Below, piece by piece: positions 9,047-16,762 of a stretch of 64,000 nucleotides of DNA (position 1 is the first letter of the stretch; each line of letters starts with the position of its first letter). The stretch is from contig NZ_CP107841.1 of the NCBI RefSeq assembly GCF_036346855.1, positions 5,088,001 through 5,152,000 on the forward strand, written 5' to 3'. Position numbers and translations under genes: made by a program. This DNA comes from Streptomyces europaeiscabiei. Its GTDB lineage: Bacteria > Actinomycetota > Actinomycetes > Streptomycetales > Streptomycetaceae. The notes below the pieces were generated by a model, which saw only the letters and a program-made list of their open reading frames with translations, did not search any database and was not told the origin of the DNA.

Positions 9047-9089
9047 TTGCCTGCAGCAACCATCAACTCCTATGGTTGCCCTAAGCAAC
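9047..9089 (+). promoter_or_regulatory. marR promoter with overlapping operator
   Basis: Perfect inverted repeat GCAACCAT (9056-9063) / ATGGTTGC (9072-9079) with an 8-bp spacer, plus another GCAAC half at 9085-9089. A possible -35 TTGCCT (9047-9052) and -10 TATGGT (9071-9076), spaced 18 bp, bracket the repeat. A protein bound here would block the promoter, as expected for MarR autoregulation. Confidence 0.6.
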
Positions 9090-9107
9090 AAAAGCGGGAG
9101 GGGCTCC

Positions 9108-9578
9108 ATGGCCGGGCAGGCGCACTACGAGGAGCTGGTTCGTCAGCTCAGTGCCATCGGGGCCGTGAAGCGGGAGCTCACCAGGATGCTGCCGCACCAG
9201 TGTCCCGGCGGATCGGCGGGAGTCCTGACCCTGCTCGGCCGGCACGGCGAGATGCGGATGAGCAGGCTCGCCGAACTGCTCGCGGTGGACATGTCCGTGA
9301 CCAGCCGTCATGTCGCGCACGTCGCAGAGCGGGGCTGGATCGAACGCCTCCCCGACCCGGTCGACAAACGCTCACGCATCCTGCGCCTGACCACCGAGGG
9401 CCGGGCCGTGGTCTCGGAGCTGGACCGGCGCAGCGGTCGGCTGATGGCCGACCGGCTGAGCGCCTGGTCCGACGACGAGGTCGCCCAGCTCGCCCGGCTC
9501 CTGGGCCGGCTGCGCGAGAGCTTCGACGCCACCGCGCCGACCCGTACGGCCGCACAGCCGACCGGGACGCCCACGTAG
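9108..9578 (+). CDS. MarR-family transcriptional regulator
   Basis: 156 aa from ATG 9108, behind a strong GCGGGAGGGG ribosome site; ATG 9072 is in frame but lies inside the operator. The winged helix spans about 35-115, with recognition region LAELLAVDMSVTSRHVAHVAERGWIERLP and wing DKRSRILRLT (given in pieces: LAELLAVDMSVTSRHVAHV; DPVDKRSRILRLT). It is 73 bp upstream of, and co-directional with, a DHA2-type efflux pump, the classic local repressor arrangement. The ligand is unknown. Confidence 0.9.
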   Translation: MAGQAHYEELVRQLSAIGAVKRELTRMLPHQCPGGSAGVLTLLGRHGEMRMSRLAELLAVDMSVTSRHVAHVAERGWIERLPDPVDKRSRILRLTTEGRAVVSELDRRSGRLMADRLSAWSDDEVAQLARLLGRLRESFDATAPTRTAAQPTGTPT

Positions 9579-9651
9579 CCGACCGGTACCCGCGTAGCGG
9601 CCACCACCACAACCCGTACACCCGCAAAGACCCGTAGGAAAAGGAAGCCCC

Positions 9652-12174
9652 ATGGCAACGACCACACCAGCCGGTGTGCGGGCTCACGCCAAGCACGGAG
9701 GAGGCCCCGTCAAGGGTGCCCCCCACAGCGGTGGCGACCACGCCCCGATGACGCACCGGCAGATCATGGAAGCGCTGACCGGGCTGCTGCTCGGCATGTT
9801 CGTGGCGATCCTGTCGTCGACGATCGTGTCGAACGCGCTGCCGGACATCATCAAGGACCTGGGCGGCGGGCAGAGCGCGTACACCTGGGTGGTGACCGCG
9901 TCGCTGCTCGCGATGACCGCGTCCACCCCGCTGTGGGGCAAGCTCGCCGACCTGTTCTCCAAGAAGCTGCTGATCCAGCTCGCGCTGGTGATCTTCGTGC
10001 TCGGGTCGGCCGCCGCCGGACTGTCCCAGAACGCCGGGATGCTCATCGGATTCCGCGCGGTCCAGGGCATCGGCATGGGCGGGCTCTCCGCGCTGGCCCA
10101 GATCATCCTCGCGGCGATGATCTCCCCGCGTGAACGCGGCCGCTACAACGGCTACCTCGGCGCCACCTTCGCGACCGCCATGGTCGGCGGCCCGCTGGTC
10201 GGCGGTGTCATCACCGACACCGACTGGCTCGGCTGGCGCTGGTGCTTCTACGTCGGTGTGCCCTTCGCCGTCATCGCCCTGATCGTGCTCCAGCGGACCC
10301 TGCACCTGCCGGTCGTCCGGCGCAAGGTCAAGGTCGACTGGGCGGGCGCATTCCTCATCACCACCGCGGTCAGCCTGCTGCTGGTCTGGGTGACCTTCGC
10401 CGGTGACAAGTACGACTGGGTGTCGTGGCAGACGTACGCGATGGTCGGTGGCACGGTCGCGCTGCTCGCGGTGTTCCTGTTCGTCGAGTCCAGGGCGAGC
10501 GAGCCGATCATGCCGCTGCGGCTCTTCCGCAACCGGACGATCGCGCTGGCCTCGCTGGCCTCGCTCTTCGTCGGTGTCGCGATGTTCGCGGGCACGATCT
10601 TCTTCAGCCAGTACTTCCAGCTGGCCCGCGACAAGTCGCCGACCATGTCCGGCGTGCTGACCATCCCGATGATCGCCGGCCTGTTCGTCTCGTCGACCGT
10701 CTCCGGTCAGGTCATCACCCGCACCGGCCGCTGGAAGGCCTGGCTGCTCGCCGGCGGTGTGCTGGTGACCTCCGGTCTCGGACTGCTGGGCACGCTCCGG
10801 TACGACACCGCGTACTGGCACGTGGCGATCTTCATGGCGCTGCTCGGGCTCGGTGTCGGCATGATGATGCAGAACCTGGTGCTGTGCACCCAGAACCAGG
10901 TCGCCCCGAGCGACCTCGGTGCCGCCAGCTCGGTCGTCACCTTCTTCCGCTCCCTCGGCGGCGCGATCGGCGTCTCCGCGCTGGGCGCGGTCCTGAGCCA
11001 CCGGATCACGCACTACGCCGAGGAGGGCCTCGCCAGGCTCGGTGTCTCCGGCTCCTCCACCGGTCACGGCGAGATCCCCGACCTGGACGCGCTGCCCACG
11101 CCGATCCGCACGGTCATCGAGAGCTCCTACGGCCACGGCATCGGGGACGTCTTCCTCTACGCCGCCCCCTTCGCCGCCCTCGCGCTCGTCTTCTCCTTCT
11201 TCATCAAGGAGGTCCCGCTGCGGACCACCGGGGCGCTCGCCCAGGCCGCGCAGGGCAGGGCGACGGGGACGGACGGGGCGACAGACGTCCCGGACGCGTC
11301 GCCCGCCCCGGCCATGGCCATGGCTTCGGTGGCGGCGACCTCCGCCGAGACCGAGGCTCCGGCCACCGCTTCGGGCGCCGCTTCGGCCGCCGTTCCGGTA
11401 TCCGGCGACGGTGGCGGGATTCCCGTACGGGGTCACGTCCGCGGGGCCGAGAGCGCGCCCGTGCCGCGGGCCGCCGTCACCCTGATCTCGCTCGGCGGGC
11501 GGCAGCTCGGCAGTTCGGTCGCGGGCACCGACGGGGCCTACGCGGTGGACGCGCCCGCCGCCGGGTCGTACGTCCTGATCGCGGCCGCCGACGGGTTCCA
11601 GCCGCAGGCGTCCACCGTGGTCGTGAACGGCGAGCCGGTCGCGTACGACATCCTGCTGAGCGGGACGAGCCGGCTGAACGGTGTGGTGCGGGCCGCCGGG
11701 ACCGGGCGGGCCGTGCGGGACGCCATGGTCGTGGTGACCGATGTGCGCGGGGACGTGCTGGCCGGCGGGGTCACCGGTGAACAGGGCGAGTTCGGCTTCG
11801 GCGAGCTGGTGCCGGGCGGGGTCACCGTCGCGGTGAACGCCGCCGGGTTCCGGCCGCGTGCCCTGCCCGTCGAGATCGGAGGCACCGGAGTCACCCGGAT
11901 CGAGATCGACCTGGAGGCCGGGGCCCGGCTCCAGGGGACCGTACGGGCGCCGGGCGGGGCTCTGGCCGACGCCCGCGTGACCCTCGTGGACGCGGCGGGC
12001 AACGTGGTCGGCACGGCCACCACCGGCGCGGACGGGGCGTACGCCTTCACCGACCTGGGCGGCGGCGAGTACACGGTCATCGCGACCGGCTACCCGCCCG
12101 TGGCCACGGCCCTGACGGTCGCCGGACCCGGCGTCGACGGCCACGACATCGAACTCGCCCACCCCGGCGAGTAG
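9652..12174 (+). CDS. DHA2-type MFS efflux pump with C-terminal carboxypeptidase-regulatory-like repeats
   Basis: 840 aa, about 300 longer than a usual DHA2 drug:H+ antiporter. Residues ~35-525 form the 14-helix transporter with the motif A-type loop LWGKLADLFSKK and motif C region LGATFATAMVGGPLVGG. A Thr/Ala/Pro linker (~530-590) leads to three repeats of a beta-sandwich module (~596-670, 672-745, 755-835), each ending near GAYAVDAPAAGSYVLIA or GAYAFTDLGGGEYTVIA. Such CNA-B/carboxypeptidase-regulatory folds are usually extracellular, yet a 14-helix topology puts the C-terminus inside. Start ATG 9652 has RBS AAAAGGAAG. It probably exports a drug under MarR control. Confidence 0.88.
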   Translation: MATTTPAGVRAHAKHGGGPVKGAPHSGGDHAPMTHRQIMEALTGLLLGMFVAILSSTIVSNALPDIIKDLGGGQSAYTWVVTASLLAMTASTPLWGKLADLFSKKLLIQLALVIFVLGSAAAGLSQNAGMLIGFRAVQGIGMGGLSALAQIILAAMISPRERGRYNGYLGATFATAMVGGPLVGGVITDTDWLGWRWCFYVGVPFAVIALIVLQRTLHLPVVRRKVKVDWAGAFLITTAVSLLLVWVTFAGDKYDWVSWQTYAMVGGTVALLAVFLFVESRASEPIMPLRLFRNRTIALASLASLFVGVAMFAGTIFFSQYFQLARDKSPTMSGVLTIPMIAGLFVSSTVSGQVITRTGRWKAWLLAGGVLVTSGLGLLGTLRYDTAYWHVAIFMALLGLGVGMMMQNLVLCTQNQVAPSDLGAASSVVTFFRSLGGAIGVSALGAVLSHRITHYAEEGLARLGVSGSSTGHGEIPDLDALPTPIRTVIESSYGHGIGDVFLYAAPFAALALVFSFFIKEVPLRTTGALAQAAQGRATGTDGATDVPDASPAPAMAMASVAATSAETEAPATASGAASAAVPVSGDGGGIPVRGHVRGAESAPVPRAAVTLISLGGRQLGSSVAGTDGAYAVDAPAAGSYVLIAAADGFQPQASTVVVNGEPVAYDILLSGTSRLNGVVRAAGTGRAVRDAMVVVTDVRGDVLAGGVTGEQGEFGFGELVPGGVTVAVNAAGFRPRALPVEIGGTGVTRIEIDLEAGARLQGTVRAPGGALADARVTLVDAAGNVVGTATTGADGAYAFTDLGGGEYTVIATGYPPVATALTVAGPGVDGHDIELAHPGE

Positions 12175-12193
12175 CCCGGCGAGTTGTCGGACC

Positions 12194-12229
12194 ACCGGCC
12201 GGTGGAGCCACCCCGCTCCACCGGCCGGT
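12194..12229 (+). terminator. Terminator after the MFS gene
   Basis: Perfect 15-bp stem ACCGGCCGGTGGAGC/GCTCCACCGGCCGGT with loop CACCCC. Its presence suggests the YceI gene is not simply read through from the pump. Confidence 0.85.
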
Positions 12230-12294
12230 TCGCATGCTGAGGAGTTGGACGGACATGGACTGACCGCGAGGATCCGTACCGGGACGGATGGGCT

Positions 12295-13560
12295 GTGTCG
12301 CACGCGGTCGTCACGGTGACCGATGGGGTATCTCCCGCTCGATCGAAGCCGAGAGTGGGGGAGACCGGTACGCAGGTGCTGCGGGCCGAGGCGGACGCCG
12401 AAGGCGGCGTGCACGACCCCACGGTGCTCGCGCCCGGCGCGTACACGGTGATCGTCACAGCGGTCGGCCACGCGCCGTTCGCCGCCGGCGCCCTCGTGAC
12501 CGCGAGCGGCCGGGTGGAGATCGGCACGGTCACCCTGTCCCGGCCGGGCGGCACGGAACTGCCCCCACCCGGCGCCCCCGGACCGTCGACCCCGACCACT
12601 CCTCCGTCGCCGCCGTGGCCCGGCACCTCGGCATCTCCAGCGTCCGCGGCCGCTTCACCGACTTCTCGGCCTCCGTCTGGATCGGCACGGTCACCCTGTC
12701 CCGGCCGGGCGGCACGGAACTGCCCCCACCCGGCGCCCCCGGACCGTCGACCCCGACCACTCCTCCGTCGCCGCCGTGGCCCGGCACCTCGGCATCTCCA
12801 GCGTCCGCGGCCGCTTCACCGACTTCTCGGCCTCCGTCTGGATCGGCACGGTCACCCTGTCCCGGCCGGGCGGCACGGAACTGCCCCCACCCGGCGCCCC
12901 CGGACCGTCGACCCCGACCACTCCTCCGTCGCCGCCGTGGCCCGGCACCTCGGCATCTCCAGCGTCCGCGGCCGCTTCACCGACTTCTCGGCCTCCGTCT
13001 GGATCGCCCCGGCCCCGGACGAGGGGACCAAGTCCCGGGTGGAGGCGGTGGTCCGGGCCTCCTCCATCGACACGGGCAACGCGACACGGGACCAGCATCT
13101 GAGGTCCCCGGACTTCCTGGACGCCGAACGGCACCCCGAGATCACCTATGTCTCGACGGGCCTGACCCTCGCCGCCCAGGACCACTGGACGGTCCACGGC
13201 GAGCTGGGCATGCACGGGGTCGTACGACCGGTCGACCTGGACCTGGCGTACCTCGGCACCGGCGCGGACCCGTGGGGCGGCACGCGCGCCTCCTTCCTGG
13301 CCACCACCGAACTCCGCCGCGAGGACTTCGCCATGCACTACAACCAGGTGGTGCAGGCGGGGATCGCGGCGATCGGTACGGCGCTCAGGATCGAGCTGGA
13401 CATCCAGGCCGTGCGGGGCGAGACGGTGCCGCAGGCGCAGACGTGCGGCGTGGGCACGTACGTGGGTGGCGCCCGGATGCGTGGGCGTCCGGATGCGTGG
13501 GCGTCCGGATGCGTGGGTGCGTGGGTGCGCATGACAGGGTCAGGCTCATGGGCCCGGTGA
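12295..13560 (+). CDS. YceI-family protein with triplicated internal repeat, probably damaged
   Basis: 421-aa frame from GTG 12295. It is read as a carboxypeptidase-regulatory-like N-terminus (LAPGAYTVIVTAVGHAPF), then ~160 residues of three identical 161-bp copies read in three different frames, then a good YceI lipocalin-like domain (TVDPDHSSVAAVARHLGISS onward; SSIDTGNATRDQHLRSPDF; MHGVVRPVDLDLAYLG). YceI proteins bind polyisoprenoids or similar amphiphiles. The expected start seems lost: ATG 12255 is followed at once by TGA, with a missing-G look. A palindrome (12331-12364) interrupts the N-terminal module. The C-terminus runs into repeats. Treat it as a damaged gene or one with sequencing/assembly error. 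Confidence 0.55.
   Translation: MSHAVVTVTDGVSPARSKPRVGETGTQVLRAEADAEGGVHDPTVLAPGAYTVIVTAVGHAPFAAGALVTASGRVEIGTVTLSRPGGTELPPPGAPGPSTPTTPPSPPWPGTSASPASAAASPTSRPPSGSARSPCPGRAARNCPHPAPPDRRPRPLLRRRRGPAPRHLQRPRPLHRLLGLRLDRHGHPVPAGRHGTAPTRRPRTVDPDHSSVAAVARHLGISSVRGRFTDFSASVWIAPAPDEGTKSRVEAVVRASSIDTGNATRDQHLRSPDFLDAERHPEITYVSTGLTLAAQDHWTVHGELGMHGVVRPVDLDLAYLGTGADPWGGTRASFLATTELRREDFAMHYNQVVQAGIAAIGTALRIELDIQAVRGETVPQAQTCGVGTYVGGARMRGRPDAWASGCVGAWVRMTGSGSWAR
12331..12364. repeat. Palindromic element inside the YceI gene
   Basis: TCTCCCGCTC ... GAGAGTGGGGGAGA, an imperfect inverted repeat resembling a common Streptomyces intergenic palindrome. It encodes an in-frame insert (about SPARSKPRVGE) between VTVTDG and TGTQVLRAEA. 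Confidence 0.6.
12519..13001 (+). repeat. Perfect 161-bp tandem triplication
   Basis: Three copies at 12519-12679, 12680-12840 and 12841-13001, identical by eye. The unit starts GATCGGCACGGTCACC and ends CGGCCTCCGTCTG. GATCG also occurs just after copy 3, so a 5-bp microhomology frames the unit. 161 is not a multiple of three, but three copies (483 bp) are. Confidence 0.95.
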
Positions 13561-13578
13561 GGGCCTACGCTGACCGCC

Positions 13579-14049
13579 ATGGCACGGAACATCGCGACCA
13601 ACACCTCGGTCTCCCTCGAAGAGCTGCTCGACTTCGTACGCCCCCGGCACCGGGCGCTCCTGCTCACCCGGCGGGCCGACGGCAGCCCGCAGGCATCACC
13701 GCTGACCTGCGGCGTCGACGACTCGGGCCGGATCGTGGTCTCCACGTATCCCGAGCGCGCCAAGACACGTAACGCCAAGCGGGACGAGCGCGTGAGCGTC
13801 GTCGTGCTGAGCGACGACTGGGACGGCCCGTGGGTCCAGATCGACGGTACGGCGGAGGTCATCGACTCGCCGGACTCGGTCGAACCCCTGGTGGAGTACT
13901 TCCGGAACATCTCGGGCGAGCACCCGGACTGGGACGAGTACCGAGCCGCCATGGTCAAGCAGGGCAAGTCGATCATCCGGGTCACACCGGAGAGGTGGGG
14001 GCCGGTGGCGACCGGCGGCTTCCCCGCGCGCATGGTCCACAACGACTGA
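13579..14049 (+). CDS. PPOX-class F420-dependent oxidoreductase
   Basis: 156-aa split-barrel flavin/deazaflavin protein. Typical segments are RHRALLLTRRADGSPQASPL, VSTYPERAKTRNAKRDERVS (given as its core TYPERAKTRNAKRDERVSV), and GPWVQIDGTAEV. The family (PPOX class, Rv1155-like) binds F420 or FMN and reduces small substrates; the physiological substrate is unknown. Start ATG 13579. Standalone gene between the YceI gene and a convergent TetR gene. Followed by short tandem words (CTCCGCATACCAG) at 14075-14125. Confidence 0.88.
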   Translation: MARNIATNTSVSLEELLDFVRPRHRALLLTRRADGSPQASPLTCGVDDSGRIVVSTYPERAKTRNAKRDERVSVVVLSDDWDGPWVQIDGTAEVIDSPDSVEPLVEYFRNISGEHPDWDEYRAAMVKQGKSIIRVTPERWGPVATGGFPARMVHND

Positions 14050-14167
14050 CCCAGCGTCTCCGCACAACCGACTCCGCACACCGGCTCCGCATACCAGCTC
14101 CGCATACCAGCTCCGCACACCGGGCCCGACGGGCGGGTTCCCGGCGCGGCCGGGGTGCGGGGCCGGG

Positions 14168-14929
14168 TCAGCCCCGCTGTGCCATCACCTCGATGCCGGC
14201 GACGAGGGTGTCCAGGGCGTAGGTGAAGTCATAGGCGCGCATCTCCTCGACCGTGTCGCCGCCACGGGCCTCCATGAGGTCCGCGGAGTGCTGGATGACC
14301 TCGTGGGGTTCGGGGGTGTCGGACACCGCGCTCATGGCGTGCCGGAAGTACTCCTCCTGGGTCATGCCGGCCGAGGCGCAGCGCTGGACGAAGTGGCCCT
14401 CGATGGTGCCGAAGCCGTACACGAACTGGAAGACCGCCGAGATGGCACCGGCCTGGCCGCGCGCGGGCAGGCCGGTGCGGCGGATCACGCGCTGCACGGC
14501 GAGCGAGAAGTCGAGCGCGTGCGGGCCGATGTTGAGGAAGGTACCGGCGAGGGGCGACACCCAGGGATGGCGGACCAGGACCGCCCGGTACTCCCCGGCC
14601 AGTGTGCGCAGTTGGTCCCGCCAGTCCTCGTCGGAGTCCGCCGCCGGCAGCCGCATCTCGTCGAACGCCTGGTCCAGCGCCAGTTCCAGCAGGTCGTCCT
14701 TGGTGTCCACGTACCAGTAGACCGACATCGCGGTCACGTTCAGCTCGGCGGCCAGCCGGCGCATCGAGAACTTGCCCAGCCCCTCCGCGTCCAGCAGCCG
14801 CACGGCCGTCGCGGTGATCCGCTCCCGGTCCAGCCCCGACGGCTGCCGGCCCCGCCCGTCCCGCGCCTTGCCCTCCAGCCAGACACTGGCTCGCGCGGCC
14901 CCCTCGGCCCGACCGGTTCCCCGCACCAT
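14168..14929 (-). CDS. TetR-family transcriptional regulator
   Basis: 253 aa from ATG 14929, with a GGAAGG ribosome site; an upstream frame extension to 15046 crosses a dispersed repeat and is rejected. The N-terminal HTH (about 33-85) reads ITATAVRLLDAEGLGKFSMR then RLAAELNVTAMSVYWYVDTK. The rest is a TetR_C ligand domain (AVQRVIRRTGLP; FVYGFGTIEGHF). It lies 129 bp downstream of, and in the same direction as, an MFS pump, so it is a likely local repressor of that pump and perhaps of itself. Confidence 0.9.
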   Translation of the reverse strand: MVRGTGRAEGAARASVWLEGKARDGRGRQPSGLDRERITATAVRLLDAEGLGKFSMRRLAAELNVTAMSVYWYVDTKDDLLELALDQAFDEMRLPAADSDEDWRDQLRTLAGEYRAVLVRHPWVSPLAGTFLNIGPHALDFSLAVQRVIRRTGLPARGQAGAISAVFQFVYGFGTIEGHFVQRCASAGMTQEEYFRHAMSAVSDTPEPHEVIQHSADLMEARGGDTVEEMRAYDFTYALDTLVAGIEVMAQRG

Positions 14930-14984
14930 GACCGCACCTTCCGAGACACGTTTCTCCGCCGGTGACGATGCTAGGCGCGCGGCG

Positions 14985-15035
14985 CGCCTCTCAGGGGCGC
15001 GGGGAACACCGCGAGCAACCGCGAACCATCCGCAG
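14985..15035. repeat. Dispersed repeat copy between TetR and MFS genes
   Basis: TCTCAGGGGCGCGGGGAACA then CCGCGAGCAACCGCG, the inverted orientation of the element at 8452. Confidence 0.6.
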
Positions 15036-15058
15036 CCCCCACGCACAGAACCCCCGCG

Positions 15059-16585
15059 CTATGAGGCGCCCACCAGCGCCACATCCCCCTTCTCCGCCCT
15101 GCGCAGCAGCCCCGCCGCCACCAACCCCCCGAGCAACACGGCCACCGCCCCCACCAGCAGACTCGTCTCCAGCCCGGAGGAGAAAGCGGACATCACCTCG
15201 GCCCTCTCCGCAGCCGTGTCCGCCGCCCCCAGCGCCGCGGGCAACGACGACGCCGCCACCGGGATCAGCGCCGCGAACCGGGAGTTGAGCACCGCCCCCA
15301 GCACGGCCACCCCCAAGCCCGTCCCGAACTCCACGAGCGTGCCGTTGATCCCGGCCCCCACCCCCGCCTTGGCCGGCGGAATCGCGCTCATGATCGCGTG
15401 CGCCATCGCGGGGTTGGCGATCGCGCAGCCCACCCCGATCAGCACCAGCCCGAGCAGAGTCCCGGTGTAACCGCCGGAGGCCATCGTCGCGATGGAGACC
15501 AGTCCGCCGGACGTCAGCACCATGCCCAGCGCGATCGACACCGGCGTCCCGAGCTTCGCCGTCCACTTCGCCGACAGCCCGGAGAAGTTGAGCGCGACGA
15601 CGACCAGGGCGAGGGGCGCGGTCCGCAGCCCCGCCTCCAACGCGTCGTAGCCCAGCACGAACTGCAGATGCTGGGTGAGGAGGAAGAGCGCGCCACCCAT
15701 GCCGAAGGTGATCAGGACCACGCCGGCGACGGCGCCCGTGAAGCGGCGGTCGCGGAAGAAGTGCGGGTCGAGCATGGGGTAGGGAATGCGGCTCTCCCAG
15801 CACCCGAAGGCCGTGAGGACGACCACGGCGACGGCGGCCGGGGCGAGCACCCGGCCGGACGTCCAGCCGTGCTCGGGGCCCGAGATGATCGCGTAGACGA
15901 GGGCGGTCATTCCGATGGTCGACAGCAGCGCGCCCAGCAGATCCGGCCGGTCCCCTTGCGGGTTCTTGGACTCGGGGACCAGGGCGATCACGGCCACCAC
16001 GCCCAGTGCGGCGACCGGCAGGTTGATCAGGAAGATGGCGCCCCACCAGAAGTGGCCGAGCATGAGGCCGCCGAGGAGAGGTCCGGCCGCGAAGCCGAGC
16101 GCGTTGACCGCTGCCCAGATGCCGATCGCCTTCGGCTGCTCCTCGGGCGCGAAGATCTGCATGGCGACGGCGAGGGTCGTGGTGAGCAGCAGCGCGCCGC
16201 CGACACCCATCCCGGCCCGCGCGGCGATCAACTGCCCGGTGGACTGGGCGAGTCCGGCCATCAGCGAGCCGATACCGAACAGCACCAGGCCCGCGATCAG
16301 CATCTTCTTGCGTCCGTAGCGGTCGGCCGCGCTGCCCGCGGTGAGCAGCAGGCCCGACTGCACCAGCGAGTACGCGTTGATCATCCACTGGATGTCCGAC
16401 GTGGCCGCCCCCAGCTCCTCCGTGAGGGAGGGGATCGCCACGTTCAGCACGGTGTTGTCCAGCAGGACGGTGAGCTGGGCGAGACAGATGACGCCGAGGA
16501 TCAGCCAGCGCTGGGGGTGGCCCTGGGGAGAGAGGCCGGAGGGGTCGGAGGGTGTGGGGACGGTGGGAGCGGCGGAGGGCGACAT
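15059..16585 (-). CDS. DHA2-type MFS multidrug transporter, 14 helices
   Basis: 508 aa, normal for 14-TM DHA2 antiporters. Key pieces: TVLLDNTVLNVAIPSLTEEL in helix 1 (conserved acidic residue), loop GSAADRYGRKKMLIAGLVL (motif A), helix 5 AAVNALGFAAGPLLGGLML (motif C), and PESKNPQGDRPDLLGALL. Unlike the 9.65-kb pump it has no C-terminal tail. ATG 16585 is used; the -10 box of the predicted promoter is only 7 bases upstream, implying a leaderless or near-leaderless message. Regulated probably by the downstream TetR. Confidence 0.9.
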   Translation of the reverse strand: MSPSAAPTVPTPSDPSGLSPQGHPQRWLILGVICLAQLTVLLDNTVLNVAIPSLTEELGAATSDIQWMINAYSLVQSGLLLTAGSAADRYGRKKMLIAGLVLFGIGSLMAGLAQSTGQLIAARAGMGVGGALLLTTTLAVAMQIFAPEEQPKAIGIWAAVNALGFAAGPLLGGLMLGHFWWGAIFLINLPVAALGVVAVIALVPESKNPQGDRPDLLGALLSTIGMTALVYAIISGPEHGWTSGRVLAPAAVAVVVLTAFGCWESRIPYPMLDPHFFRDRRFTGAVAGVVLITFGMGGALFLLTQHLQFVLGYDALEAGLRTAPLALVVVALNFSGLSAKWTAKLGTPVSIALGMVLTSGGLVSIATMASGGYTGTLLGLVLIGVGCAIANPAMAHAIMSAIPPAKAGVGAGINGTLVEFGTGLGVAVLGAVLNSRFAALIPVAASSLPAALGAADTAAERAEVMSAFSSGLETSLLVGAVAVLLGGLVAAGLLRRAEKGDVALVGAS

Positions 16586-16622
16586 GCTGTACACCGTAGA
16601 ACAGTTCCCATACACCGTACAA
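16586..16622 (-). promoter_or_regulatory. MFS promoter with repeated TetR-type operator
   Basis: On the minus strand: -35 TTGTAC (16622-16617), 18-bp spacer, -10 TACGGT (16598-16593), then ATG at 16585. The word TACGGTGTA occurs twice (16619-16611 and 16598-16590), and TGTAC/GTACA ends make the block an overall inverted repeat. Confidence 0.55.
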
Positions 16623-16631
16623 CGACAGGCG

Positions 16632-16700
16632 CACGGACGCACGAGAAGGGCGGACGCACGAGCGGGGCGGACGCACGAGCGGGGCGGACGCACGAGCGGG
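16632..16700 (+). repeat. 17-bp tandem array
   Basis: About four copies of GGCGGACGCACGAGCGG, the first variant with AGAAGG. The last copy merges into the left arm of the following hairpin. Confidence 0.85.
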
Positions 16701-16748
16701 GCGGTGGCCCGGGGGTTCGTCCGCACCCCCGGGCCACCGCCCCGCTCG
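16693..16748 (-). terminator. 24-bp perfect hairpin terminator of the TCS-glycosyltransferase operon
   Basis: Arms CGAGCGGGGCGGTGGCCC plus GGGGGT, and the exact complement starting ACCCCC, with an 8-nt loop TCGTCCGC (16717-16724). It lies 15 bp after the GT39 stop codon. Exceptionally stable for a Streptomyces terminator. Confidence 0.9.
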
Positions 16749-16762
16749 CACCGCGGTCTTGG

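Noticed and set aside
9178..12471. A 1097-aa minus-strand reading frame opposite marR and the MFS gene
   Set aside because: It mirrors the coding strand of a clear transporter, is Arg/Gly/Asp/His-rich in the pattern of GC-driven antisense frames, and shows no family motif.
16632..16700. CRISPR array
   Set aside because: The 17-bp repeats are directly adjacent with no spacers and no cas genes.
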